A stretch of 64,000 bases of DNA from Lateolabrax maculatus (taxonomy: Eukaryota > Chordata > Actinopteri > Acropomatiformes > Lateolabracidae). The stretch covers positions 16,131,501-16,195,500 of the forward strand of contig CM062210.1 of assembly GCA_031216445.1 (NCBI GenBank), given 5' to 3'. The notes beneath the pieces are model-generated. The model saw only the letters and a list, made by a program, of their open reading frames with translations, was not told where the DNA came from and made no database searches. Below, piece by piece: positions 49,301 to 60,349 of the stretch. The translations under genes were made by a program, and so were the position numbers. Within the stretch, counting starts at the first letter, position 1, and each line of letters opens with the position of its first letter.

Positions 49301-51220
49301 GAGTCAGCGGCCATCAGCACTTCTCAAAGACACAGTTCATTTACAAGCGGTCCCTGAACTGGCCCCTAATGTCCCGTGTTATCAGAATGAATCAGCGGCG
49401 CTGATAAATTAGCCGTTCGGAAGCACGCTGCGAAGGCCTGTCAGCTAATGTGCGCGCGTTTGTGTGGTACTCATATGCAATGCTTAATGTTGTGGAACCA
49501 ATTCTGTCGTTTCCATTATGTAAATACATTTGCCTCAGCACTATATTTTATGTATTGTCTCCCTTGTCTCAATTACTTGGGCTATTAAAAATCAAGAGGT
49601 TATGGAAACGAGGTGCAGTTGTCTGTATGTAGTTTGATGACAAGTGCAAAGTGTTTATGAAAGCTCGTTATGCATTCAATTGCAGTCGGATACGTCAACA
49701 TGCTCCGAGCGTTCATCCATATTCCACAATGCAATGGGGTGGCACGTCAGTATCTTCAAGCATAAACAAGTGTTATCATCTGTTATACATATAAATAAAT
49801 AAAAATAAATGTGTCATTGCTATTTTATTTAGATCTTCTTTGCTTTTCTCGTGGAGGTGGCAGAAAACGTGAAACTGAGAAAGGAAAAAAAAAAAGAAAA
49901 ACATACTTCTGTGAGTGTTTGTGGCCTGTGCCAGAGCAAATAAGTGTTTGATGATCCAGTTTGGGAAAGTTATTGTTAATTAGCCAAAATACCTCAGGAA
50001 ATAATCAAGAAAACTAAATCAGGGAGCATCTCTTAAGAGGCAGTTAAGCTTTTAAGCATCAAAGCTTTCACTGACATATTGAAATAACTTCTTTCTTAAT
50101 CTTTTTTAAATGTCATTTCCCATTTTTTTCACTGTGAGGCACAATATGAAATAAGTTGGTGTAAAATTACTCAGCAATCACAGATTAGTTTTAACAGTGA
50201 ACAACACTGTAGTAAATTGTGACCATTTTGATGGATAGACAAAAAAACACAAAAGCTCAGTGAAAGGTGTTGAGATGGAAATGTGCCATCAGTCAAAGTG
50301 CTGTAAGTTCTTATTTTTTTCAGTACATTTATAAATGTCATAAATTTGTAGCTGTGATTGGCAGAGAAACTGTGCATCTCCCTGCAGGTTGCTGGGCATA
50401 AAACCACACAGGGGATTTGTGTTAACAGGAGCTTCGGTCAGCATCTGCTTCAGTACGGCTACAGAGAAAAATGTTCTACTGTTATTATGTTTCAGTCGAT
50501 GAAATCAGAGTGCTTTTCAATGAGTTTACACATATAATTAACTGAACTACAGTGTGTCTCAGAGTCTCAATACGCTGACTTGCTACACATTGAATCTCTG
50601 CAGTATTTCGACAGATTTTAATTCACACAAATAAAAATAGTGGCATTAAATTTAATATTATTCTGAAGTAAGCCTACTAACATCTAATGACATTTTTCTT
50701 CTCCGTTTCTCCCCATGTTGAAGGCCCGGAACTGTTTCTCAAACGTAAGACTTTTTAGTGTTCAGTATAGTTGAATTAAGCACAGCAGAGCTCTGGAGTT
50801 CAAGCATCTAATGAGGCAAAAAACTGTTTTCATACCTTACTACAGCAGAAAAAGAAAGAGGCTTTGAGAAATTATTCAGAATATCATTCCTAAATTTCAG
50901 GATATTTGTATAATACAGTATATGGCAGAGACATTTAAGTGCTTCCGTTAAAGAAGAAAAAAAATCCTACAGTTGTATTACAGTACACGTGGGGCATGGC
51001 TTGCTCTTTAACCTACTAGTTTAAATATTTGACAGAAACTGATTTAGTAACCTGATACAAATTATGGAAGAAATCTGTTGTTTTCAGGAAGTTAACCGGG
51101 GTTCGGTGACAACATCGTGTCCTTTCTAGAGGCATCAAAAATCCGGTGTTAAAGAGGAAAAACAAGCCGCTTTTCTTCTTAAGTTCACGTTCAAACTTGT
51201 ATTAAAGCAAATTTGTCGTT
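46400..51220. other. Gene-free stretch upstream of the CpG island
   Basis: AT-rich DNA with few repeats. A C run lies at 47946-47954. The block at 49240-49440 is the only enhancer-like patch noted. No coding signal. Confidence 0.55.
49240..49440. promoter_or_regulatory. Conserved-element-like block about 2 kb upstream of the CpG island
   Basis: CAGCTGCTGG, GTTATCAGAATG and GATAAATTAGCCG in GC-balanced, non-repetitive sequence. It is the nearest such block upstream of the putative promoter. Confidence 0.2.
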
Positions 51221-51229
51221 TAATTCTGT

Positions 51230-52060
51230 CCTCGTTCCCGTCGATGTCGGAGGCAACGGAGCGTTTTTAAAAAAGGACAATAGACGCAGCAGCAACTAAA
51301 CTTTCCAATGCGCCATTGAAAGCCGACGGCGCGTCCGAACACAAATCATTTCTTCACGTTTCGCTTCAGACTGTCGGGATGCGCGGGGCTGAAGCCGCCG
51401 CGGAGTCGGCGCACAGAGGCCGGAGCGGCGCGGGCTCCGCCGGGCGGCCGTGCGCTCCGGTGCCCCGCCGAGGCGCGCACGACCTCCGCTCACCGCTGGA
51501 GAGGAGAGACACGGAAGGGGAACAAGTGCTGTAAAGTTTCTTTTTTTTGTTTGTTTGGTTTTTTTTTTTTACCTTTTCTCTTCGATCGCCTCCTCCTCCT
51601 CCTTTTCAGCTTGCATTTGACCTGTCCGCTCTGAGCGCCCGACGCGCGGCTGCTGTTCCCCAGCACGGATGCCATCAGCGCAGCCTCCGGAGCGCAGCGC
51701 AGGAACAACTTGGACTCGGCGGCTCGACTCTCCTTTGTACTTGTGTCGCTTCAGCCTCCGCTGCTCTCTGTGAACGCAGCGTCCTCGGGTTTGACGTAGA
51801 CTCGGACTGTATTTTCGGCTCTCCCTCTCCCTCTTTTTTTTTTTTTTTTTTTTCCTTTTTTGTATCCCTCCAAACCGTGGGGGAGGTGGGGTGTGGGGGG
51901 GGGGGGCGTCTTGCTGTTCCTGTATCACCTCTGAAACTCCGGCTCGCCTGCAGCTCGCGGAGAGGCTGTTTTCGCGGCGCAGCGTGGCGGCAGCACGGAT
52001 ACCGGCGCCCTGTCTGCTCCGCGCTCCCCTACGACAGGTTTTTTTTTTTCCGCGCCTCTG
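51230..52060 (+). promoter_or_regulatory. CpG-island-like promoter / first-exon region
   Basis: This is the only long segment of the window with dense CpG, heaviest at about 51240-51500, and it stands out from AT-leaning flanks. A CCAAT-containing imperfect dyad lies at 51301-51322 (CAATG-CGC-CATTG core); it also contains CAATGGCGC on the minus strand, which resembles a YY1-type site. GC-box-like GGGCGG lies near 51440. There is no convincing TATA box, as is usual for vertebrate CpG-island promoters. From 51540 to 52060 the plus strand is pyrimidine-rich with long T tracts, which resembles a plus-strand 5' untranslated leader, so I favour rightward transcription; a bidirectional promoter is not excluded. 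Frames through the island are open but show no recognisable protein, so I read it as promoter plus untranslated exon. The downstream gene cannot be named. Methylation, CAGE or RNA-seq data would settle the start site and strand. Confidence 0.6.
51879..51906 (+). other. G-run cluster, potential G-quadruplex
   Basis: Runs of G (5, 2, 4 and 12 bases) separated by 1-3 bases lie inside the CpG island, just after a T tract of about 23 bases (51836-51853 plus a following T-rich stretch). Such clusters can fold into quadruplexes on the G-rich strand. They are common next to vertebrate start sites. The function here is inferred only. Confidence 0.4.
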
Positions 52061-52339
52061 CAGAAATGTTTGGCATCAGCCACTTTGAATTCAATCATGC
52101 AGGACGCCTATCTATTTGCTGCCGAGCTTTCTAATTAGGGTCCAATCGTGGCTGTCTGGGAGGTGTGACATCACCGGCGACACCCACCAACTCACACCCC
52201 TTATTCACCCGCTGCTTTTTTAAATGTTTCTCACATTTGGACTCACTGCTCACACTTTTTCCCCCCTCACTTTTTTAATATACTGCAGGGGAAATCTGTT
52301 CTCTTCCGCCCTCGACGGAGGGGGGGGGTGTCAGGGGTC

Positions 52340-52412
52340 AGCCTGGTAGGGATTCATGCTCAAGGGCACTTCGGCAGGTCTGGATGTTTAGCAGCATGAG
52401 GGACTTGAACAT
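52340..52412 (+). mobile_element. Short fish repeat fragment near the CpG island
   Basis: CTCAAGGGCACTTCGGCAGG followed by GGATGTTTAGCAGCATGAGGGACTTGAACATGG matches the phrase found in many teleost intergenic repeats (consensus CTCAAGGGCACTTCAGCAGG). It lies about 300 bp downstream of the CpG island, so it could be carried in a primary transcript. Confidence 0.4.
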
Positions 52413-53656
52413 GGTTATTGCTGCTGGCTGACTGTTTCCATACTTATTATATGCCAGCCTGCTGCAAACTCAACAGCAACTGGAGGCTAAAAGAAGAGAG
52501 TGATGGTATTTTTGGACACAGAGGAGAAAAAGTTCTCTGTTACATGAATCCGTCTCCTCTCTTTGTTTGTCTACTGAGATTTGGGATTTATAATTTATCA
52601 TTTTCTTGCCGGATTATGGATCTGAAATAGAAATCCCTCTCATTCTCACTCTCTGTTCTAAAGTCACTGACAAGTCCACAAAGGGAGATTAAAATGCATA
52701 ATGTTCAATTAGCACATACTAAATAACAACTCAGTAACATCAAATACATCTTTGATACACTGTTTGAGTCGAATTCTGTTTAATTTTCTAGCTTTATAAT
52801 TGCACTAGCCTCTTAATTACAAAAATAAATTGTATTTTATTTTGAAAATCCTGTTTGGAGGTTGCAGGTGACCTTCAGCATGAGAGGGAAAAACTCTACT
52901 GACATTGTTTTGCAGCTACAAAGTTTGAAGATTGTGACATTTTGGCATTTTTGTGTGAAAGTGCAGTGTCGAGGCTTTCAGAAAGCATTTGTGGCTTTCC
53001 TAGCTGGAGGTTATTGTTTTATTCCCCCGGCCTCGACTGTGGAAGGTCAGGTGTGTGTTGGGAGGAACAGTTCTGCCTGACACATACAGGGCCAGTACAG
53101 TGTAAAATAATGCAGATTTGTTAGGGCTTTATCAAAAACACAATGTTAGTTTGTTCTCTGCGGCTGTTTCAGTCTCTTGAAGTTTGTGCATGTGCCGTTG
53201 TTGAATGAGTGAAAAGTGATATCTAAAAAAAAATTACATTTGGTCTTCTTTTGCTTGTAAATGCTGTTATTTTCCCTAAAAACATCCCCTTTACTCTCAC
53301 TAGCTCTCATCCATTTTGATGTTAAAAAAACAAACAACGCATTTGCAGAATTGCCCCCGTTTGCTGATGTCAGACTGAAAAGTCACTTTGAGGCTCTGTT
53401 GTTGGGTGGAAACGTTTCCTCCCGGCCCGAGGGGAAGAGAGGGGAGAGCGAGGGGGCCGGGGCCGTCCACCAGACTGCAGCCTGCCCTCAGGACGCCCAC
53501 AAATATCCATGGAAATTGCAGTTTAAGAGAAATCAATACAAGTGACAAGTTGCCAATGCCACTATCTGGGGTAGTAATGAAGGTGTGCTAGCGGGGGGCT
53601 GGAGCGTACATAGATAACAGCAAACAGGCTGGGTGGGGCTGAGGTACAGGTTAGAG

Positions 53657-53679
53657 GCACGCACGCACGCGCACGCGCA

Positions 53680-53749
<70 letters not shown>
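53657..53749. repeat. Compound (GCAC)n(GCGCAC)n(AC)n microsatellite
   Basis: Fully alternating purine-pyrimidine tract of about 93 bp: CG-bearing units first, then about 33 AC units. It is the longest simple array in the window and has high Z-DNA potential. Confidence 0.95.
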
Positions 53750-53750
<1 letters not shown>

Positions 53751-53909
53751 CAAGGTCAGTTAGTTGTTGGATGGATGCAAAGTGCCACTTTGGGCTTGGT
53801 ACTAACCTGGATTATTTTTTACAGAGAAAAGCATTAAATGCTCTCATTTAAGAAACTAGTAAAATGTTTGGCATTTGTGCTTGAAAAAACTGTAATTCAT
53901 CAGAATATT

Positions 53910-53975
53910 TGCAGAATTATTTTCTTGTGACTGATTAATCGACTAATCATTTGAGGATGAAATTCCAGGTAACAT
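53910..53975. mobile_element. Short fragment of the TTAATCGACTAATC repeat family
   Basis: TGATTAATCGACTAATCATTTGAGG resembles the terminal part of the repeat seen at 18845-19166 and 44536-44810. It is short, so the assignment is tentative. Confidence 0.3.
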
Positions 53976-54581
53976 CAGACTCAGGGATATGGATCTTCAG
54001 GACGGGCATGATGAGGACTCAGAAGAAACGTTATCCTGCCTGTGTTAGAGAATGTTAATCTAGTATATATTTCATTTAAAAATATCTGTATTTAACAGTT
54101 CCTATTAAATAAATCCACTACAGGTTATGGAAAGTGTTCTTTGTTTCTGTGTTTACTTACTAGGATTATTTAGCCAAACACTTGGCATTAGTTTGATGTC
54201 ATTTCTGTGGATTAAAGAGTTAGATTTAAATTGAGATTACAGCAAACACATGGCAACAACCCCTCTTTTTTCCATCATCAAATCAGACACCTGCAATCTA
54301 AGATAAGGAGGCCAATCAGTACGCTGTTCAGACACATTCATTTTCTTTTTCTTTCTTTTTTCCATTTGATGGAATATGGCTGTAGAAATGAAGAAACTAC
54401 ATGCCCCTTACAGTGCTTTTCATTTGTCAACTTTGATCTTTTTTTTCAGCGGTTTTCACTTATGGAATGGAATAATTAATACAACACTCTCAGTGTTCAG
54501 GTAGGGCTGTCTCCATGGTAATACATCTGTTGCTTTCTAATCAAAATAGTGTAATTAAGAGTTATTTTTCTTTACTCACAG

Positions 54582-54703
54582 TTGAGAAAGAGCATGTGTC
54601 AACATTCAGCAGAGCTTTAGCCTTGAGACATCTTTTGAGGAGATTGAAAAGAAGGCTGTGCTGCCTCTTGAGAAATCTGCAGCTCCTGCTACAACAACCT
54701 AAC
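54582..54703 (+). other. Candidate internal exon (122 bp), unassigned
   Basis: A good acceptor (T-rich run ending TTTACTCACAG at 54581) is followed after 122 bp by a consensus donor (AAC|GTGAGT). One frame is open throughout (two bases, then 40 codons) and leaves phase 0 at the donor. The encoded stretch is unusually rich in Leu and Arg (contains LRHLLRRLKRRL and LLRNLQLLLQQ) and matches no family I know. A second frame has a short upstream ORF starting ATGTGTCAACA. It lies about 2.5 kb downstream of the CpG-island promoter on the same inferred strand, so it could be a 5' untranslated or alternative exon of that gene, or an lncRNA exon. Chance pairing of splice-like sites is common in introns, so confidence is low. 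Confidence 0.22.
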
Positions 54704-55200
54704 GTGAGTCAGGCTGTATTAAGACATATTTATAGTTCTATCAGTGACACCCATTATATTTTGTTAGCTCTGCCTCTGTTTAAACTATTGTTTGGTGCTT
54801 TGCCGTGTTTTTGCCTGTCATTTTCTAACAGCTTTAGTGAAAAAAGGAAATAGAAATGACCAATTACCCAAAACATTCTCCTTTAAAATCCAACAAATCC
54901 AACAACACAAAGTTCTCTCTACTTGATAGTAATGTTACAAATGTATAAACTAAAAGTGGGATTGTTGTGACAGTGGATTGTGCTGCAAGAGGATGTTCAA
55001 TCCTTCTTTGCTGACTTTTCAGTCAGCACCATAAGACCTGCAGCTACAGCAGCTAAGAATCCACTTTTAATGTGCAAGAGTCAATTTGAGCTAAAACTTT
55101 ATTGACCTTAAATAAAAATAAAAAAAATTTATTGATTAGTCCTTCCATCTATTTTATGCTGCTTATAATGAATTATTGCACTGGGAACTACTGAAAAAAT

Positions 55201-55201
<1 letters not shown>

Positions 55202-55244
<43 letters not shown>
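55202..55244. repeat. (TAA)n microsatellite
   Basis: About 14 units of AAT/TAA. Confidence 0.95.
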
Positions 55245-56251
55245 TCTTGGTTACTTCGTCCCAACTGGTTTTCCATAATACTTTCATACTCAACATTTAT
55301 TTGCTTTGTTTTCCTACAGTACCTAACACAACTTAACATACGTTAGGCCTGTATTAAAAATAGTAAAGCAATTCAAATAGATATACAGTATGTATGAGAG
55401 GTTAGGTTTTACAGCTGAACAGCTCAGAATTTAGAAGTTATTTGCTGTTGGTTTCCTACAACATTTTGTATAGTGTTCTATTGTTGTATTATATATCCAT
55501 ACGAATGTCAGTGTGGATCTGTTGCAGGAAAGTTGAGACAGGATTTAGACAGTCTTCAATGTAAGCATTAAAGCCCCTGAAACATGGTTTCAAACACAAG
55601 TTTTTTGTCTTTAAAGCATGACAATCCACTTTTTTGAGTTAGTAAATTACATGTACAGTCCCTTTATTACATTTATTTATCCTCGTCTCATTTTATACTA
55701 TTTTTTGCAACAGAAGTTATTTTCCTTTTTCCAGAGAAAATCCAGTAGTTCTGTCCACTTAACCCCCCAAAAATCTGTGAAAAATCTGGGATGCACCCCA
55801 GGTCACTCAGTTTACAAACTGCAAAGTGACGTGAAGTTCACCCCCGATACATAAATACTATTACGATGTGCGTCAGGGTTCAAATGCATTTTTTAAATTT
55901 GTGAAGGGGGTGTGTTCGAGGTAAAACAGGCTGTTAAGTTGCACTTTAACATTAATGACTAATCACGAATAAGTGAGCAATAATACATTTTAAAGTTAGG
56001 AGAAAAAAAACATTCTTAGGTATTATTTATAAGCATTTAACAACAGATTAGTGTGTTGGAGTGTGTGATATCATGTTTTTCCAGCTGAGCCCCACCTGCT
56101 TCAACTCATAAAGAGATATATGTTAGAAATAACACAAACAGTTGTAGCTGTGTGTTCATAGAGCACCCTATTATTCAAAGCAAGAAGCTGATTGAGAACA
56201 TTTGTGGGGCTTTTACCGGAATACACAGCGGAAACTAATGACTGCTGCTTT

Positions 56252-56300
56252 TGTGGCTCAGTTGGTCACTGGTTCACAAGGCTGCGGGTCAGAGTTTTAA
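56252..56300 (+). mobile_element. tRNA-like / SINE-type promoter fragment
   Basis: TGGCTCAGTTGG (56254-56265) fits the tRNA A-box consensus perfectly. About 27 bp further on, GGGTCAGAGTTTT (56285-56297) is a degraded B-box-like sequence. The segment does not fold into a full tRNA, so it is more likely a decayed tRNA-derived SINE head than a functional tRNA gene. Confidence 0.3.
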
Positions 56301-56757
56301 CAGAACACAGTGGGCCATTTTTGACAGCTTTCATTCCAGGAGCATTTAATTTCATTGTTATATATTTAATTTAACTCACTGACTACCATGTGGCTAGATC
56401 TGAAATTAGCCTACAGCCTACACATAATCCATATTATGACAATTGCATGGAACATAAGTAACCTGATACAAAAAGTACTTTCAATGATTGATATGACGGC
56501 AAGAGTCAGCCCGCAGTCAAGCCTGAGACAAAGTCTTACTTTAACCCTCAGCATCAGGTGTTCAGTGCAGTATGAACAGTGTTTTAAAAGAAGATGTGGT
56601 GTCTGAAATAAATTACAACAGATTTCTTCCTCTTTGGTGGCCCCCCTACAAATGGTTCCCCAGGGAATCACCCAGCTCACCTATAAAAATGGCCCCATCT
56701 GACGTTAACATGCAAACACAGTGACTGGATAACAAAAAGACAAATTCAGGTGCAAAT

Positions 56758-57108
56758 ATGCGCCATGCATTGAAGATCCAGTCCCATTTGATGACACATT
56801 TGAACACGACAACATCTTCATCTCCACAATCCACATGTAAAATCTACATAAACAAAAATGAGCCAATGCAGATTCCACCGAGAAACAGATGCATCAAACA
56901 GGTGCCAGACATTTTAATAAGCAACATACTTCAAAAATTGGATTGTCAAGATAGTGCTGGAATGAGACAGATCCAAACCAGTGTCAACACGAAGAGAACA
57001 AGTGACATTAGTGACAAGCTGATTTTGCAAATGAATAAGAAATCTGGATCCAGCTGTGAATATATTCTGGCTAGATCTAGAGACAAAATAGGTGAAACAA
57101 ATGTTTAA
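56758..57108 (+). other. Open frame of 116 codons in AT-rich DNA, unassigned
   Basis: This frame is long for its AT-rich setting. The translation is polar (Ser, Thr, Lys, Ile, Asn) with no Cys-rich, membrane or repeat pattern and no family I recognise. There is no obvious promoter or polyadenylation context. Probably chance, or a decayed repeat or gene fragment. Confidence 0.1.
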
Positions 57109-58469
57109 CAGCAGGTGTAAAGCCGGCTTCTGGCTGTCTTCCTCCTTGTATCTAAACTTTATAGTTTTAGTTTCAACCGGTTGTTAATACAAAAATGGCC
57201 GGCAGAATGAAAGTGGAGGACAAGCAAGAATATCTGTGACTGGAAACTGACTCCACAGCCTTTTAAAAGACTTACCTGGCCTTCTCACCAGTGGCAAAGA
57301 GAAAATATATTGCTGGAGTTGGAGTTGGAATTACACAAGAGTGTATATGTTTTTGTGAGCAATGTCAGGCATTTGAGCAAACTATGCCTTAATGAAGCTT
57401 GCAAACATTACCAACACAAAGCCCATTAATTGCTAGTTGCAAACTCTTATCTAAACCTCATTTAAAAAGGTTGCATTCCTTGGCCGTATTTAAACTTTGA
57501 AAGTGACATTGAACATTTCATTTTGCAGCACGTAGCCACAGCCAGGGGGGCTAAATTCTTGCTGCCGCTGATGAAGTACCGCCAATGTACCTTTCCTTCA
57601 GCAACAATCTCCTTTGGATGACTTTTTCTTTTCTTTTTCAACCCCAACCCACCCCTCTTAAGTGACACCCATTAATCACATTAGGTCTTTTGGAGAATTG
57701 TCTGCTGAGCGTCAAGTCTTGGCTGACCCCAACATTTGGAGAGTGGAGATAAAGACGTTGCACTGACAGCTCAGAAATAGCCCCGTTTTTCTCGGGTCAG
57801 CGTTCAGGGGAATATGAATATTATTATACATAAAAAGAGGAGAAAAACAATTGAGTTCTTACTTCAGAGGAGCTGAATGACATTGGGAATTCTCAGTGTT
57901 TCTTCTCAGTGTTTCTGCTGCTGTGAATAGATAGCCTGAGTAGGTTTCAAATTAACGTATTGGTAGCAAAAAGCTTCACATGGCGACATATGTGAAACTG
58001 CAAATTAATGCGTGAAAAAGATCATCATTACAGTCTATCTCCCTAATATTATTGCTATATTAGTTAATCTCCGGACATAGCAGGCATCTCCGGACATACA
58101 GGCTAATAAAATACTCAGAGAGTCCACGATTGTGCAGATCAATGGTGATTGTGTTTAATATTGGATTCCTTAATTTCTGAAAGCATTGAATATTATGCCG
58201 CTCTTTGTGAGTCTACATTCCAATCAAAATGTCTCTCTGAATAGGACTAACATCATTGCCCTTAATGTCACGTAACATTATCAGCTCTGTGGTTTAGTAC
58301 AATGGAGCCATTGTGTTCTGTGGTGGTGGTTGGGGGGGGGGCTTATCAGTGAAAGACAGGAAAGGAGAAAGGAAAGGAGAAAATGAATAGAATAAAAGTA
58401 CATTCGATTTCTGTTTCGCAAGGGGAGATTTCTTAAAATAGTTTGTCTTCTCGATGCTGGATACAGACT

Positions 58470-58522
58470 AATAATTTTTAATTTAAACTGAACACGGTGT
58501 TCAGCTTAAATTAAAAATTATT
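58470..58522. repeat. 53-bp near-perfect palindrome
   Basis: Two 26-bp arms around a single central G, with one mismatch (A/C in CTGAACAC...GTGTTCAGC). The outer arms are AT-rich (AATAATTTTTAATTTAA). It can form a cruciform or hairpin. It lies outside the recognised repeats, about 0.3 kb upstream of the composite block at 58.8 kb. Confidence 0.85.
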
Positions 58523-58804
58523 CTTGTTAAGAAATCAGTTAAGAAATAAATCACATATCCAAAAAATAAATAATTACATTTTAATTTGTGTTGTCTGGGG
58601 GAGTATTGGTTCCAATACTGTACTGTCTGTACTGTCATTTGATTGGTCCAATCTCTGTGTGGGCGGGCAGTCAAAGTGGTTCATAATATCACTCCAGTTC
58701 CAGCGAACATACAGTCAGTTAACCAGGTGGGGATCAACATTGTAGGTCCCGCTTCCCCAGTGGCAGCTACTTAGCCTAGGATGCTACCTAGGTTGCTGGT
58801 AACC

Positions 58805-59812
58805 GCTCATATTTGAATCGAAACCGGTACCCAACGGTGGCTTTTTTTGGTACTTTACTGCCTCTATTGGTATCATACTAAGGGCTCGGACATAGTTTCC
58901 CCGTTCCGTGTCCATGGACTACTGCGGACTTGTGCCAATCACGCAGAAGTGCAAGCGGTTCCATTCTTACTACAATTGAGCGTTCGTGTCGATCTGGTGT
59001 TCCACGCATGCGCATTTCCTGATCCACACTTTTCAGTTAGTTGCGGTAATGCACCATATTGTTGTTGGCCAATTGCAGTAAATCAAGAAGAAGAAGAAGA
59101 GAAAGAGTTCCTGTGTTTGTTCTTGGCTGAACAACACAAAAAAAAGACAAAAAATATAAGGAAAATATAATGTGCGACCGCTTAACCAGCAGACATCCTA
59201 ACACAAACTCTTTCCATTTTGCTACCTGGAGCATGTTTTTTGCAGTATGGACGTCTGCATACGGATCTGCGCAGACATTTAAAATGTAGGCAAAATCGAA
59301 CACTCGAGGACACATGGATTAAAGATTAAAATAATAAAGACTTAAAATAATTTTCATGTTTAGCCTAATCTTTATTAAGTAAATGAATCAGATCAGGATT
59401 GTTTGATCCCAGGAAGCAAACAAATATACTCGTTTAAGACACAATGTACAGTTTGCCAACAAAAATAAAGCCAAGTGCCGCCTCTTGCGTCTAATAGACA
59501 AGCTGAGTGATTCTCCAACAATTTCGGAGTTTCCTCCTGTAGTCGGGTCAGTGTGCTGCGCCACTGTTGAAGCCACACTCACAGGCAGGAGGAAGGAATT
59601 TTTGGAGCCAGCCAATGGCTGAGTGTTGGCTAACACTCAACCAAGACAGTGAAAAAGGCTCAGTTATACTGTAACTTAGCCTACTCTCTCACCCAGATGT
59701 ACTCTCAGGTACCAAAATTTGTCTCCAATTGAACATGAATTGGTACTCGGTAAGACCATAATTTGGTCGGTACCCTTAAAAGTACCAAGTTCACTACCCA
59801 ACCCTATTGCTA
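58805..59812. mobile_element. Composite transposon-like block (GGTACC-rich ends, nested insertion)
   Basis: The left part (GAATCGAAACCGGTACCCAAC, 58815-58835; TTGGTACTTTACTG) and the right part (TGGTACTCGGTAAG, TCGGTACCCTTAAAAGTACC, ACCCAACCCTA ending about 59806) carry the GGTACC/ACCCAACCCT phrases of a common fish hAT-like non-autonomous element. The middle (about 58880-59310), containing GCATGCGCATTTCC, (AAG)n and CTGCATACGGATCTGCGC, has a different character. It looks like a second insertion with roughly complementary ends (GACTACTGCGGAC versus TCTGCGCAGAC). No transposase was recognised. Confidence 0.35.
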
Positions 59813-60288
59813 GCTGCCACTTTCTAATGAATTAAACCTTTACAGCACAATGGGTCCACCCAAATGTTTTATGTTGTATGGGACAGATGTCTTAAATCAG
59901 TCAACATCTGCCACAGACGCTTTAAAGTGGAGCATCTATATCTTCTGTATTGTAATATATTTCAGAGTGAAATGGAATGTGTGTTTAGTTACAAGAGGGA
60001 CAATATAGAAATAAATCAATCATACCTCAATCTCATGCTTTGGAAATGTAAGGAAAGTCTTTTGTCAGCTGACTCACATTTCCTTCTATGAAGTCGCTCT
60101 ACGACCCACATGCCAAAGGTCAAATGCAGTTACACAAAAAGTGAGGAAAATTCAAATTTCAGGCTAAATCTAAGTGAACTTTGGGTAATATGAGTACATT
60201 AAATAATGTGTTTGGTGGTTCTTTGTTTTATCCTCAATGATACAAGAGACATTTTCATGTTTGTTACTCTTGTAGTTTGTGTTTTCAG

Positions 60289-60349
60289 GCGGATGCAGAG
60301 TTATATCTGCACAGACAGATGGAGAAAAACCATTGTGAAGCTCCTGAAG
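60289..60349 (+). other. Candidate internal exon (61 bp), unassigned
   Basis: A strong polypyrimidine tract and acceptor (TTGTGTTTTCAG ending 60288) is followed after 61 bp by donor GAAG|GTAAAG. Two frames are open. The one compatible with phase 0 entry reads ADAELYLHRQMEKNHC and onward; the other begins within a QSYICTDRWRKT-like stretch. Neither is recognised. If joined to the candidate exon ending at 54703, the phase 0 frame stays open. It is an equally good candidate for a non-coding or alternative exon, or a chance pairing. Confidence 0.2.
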
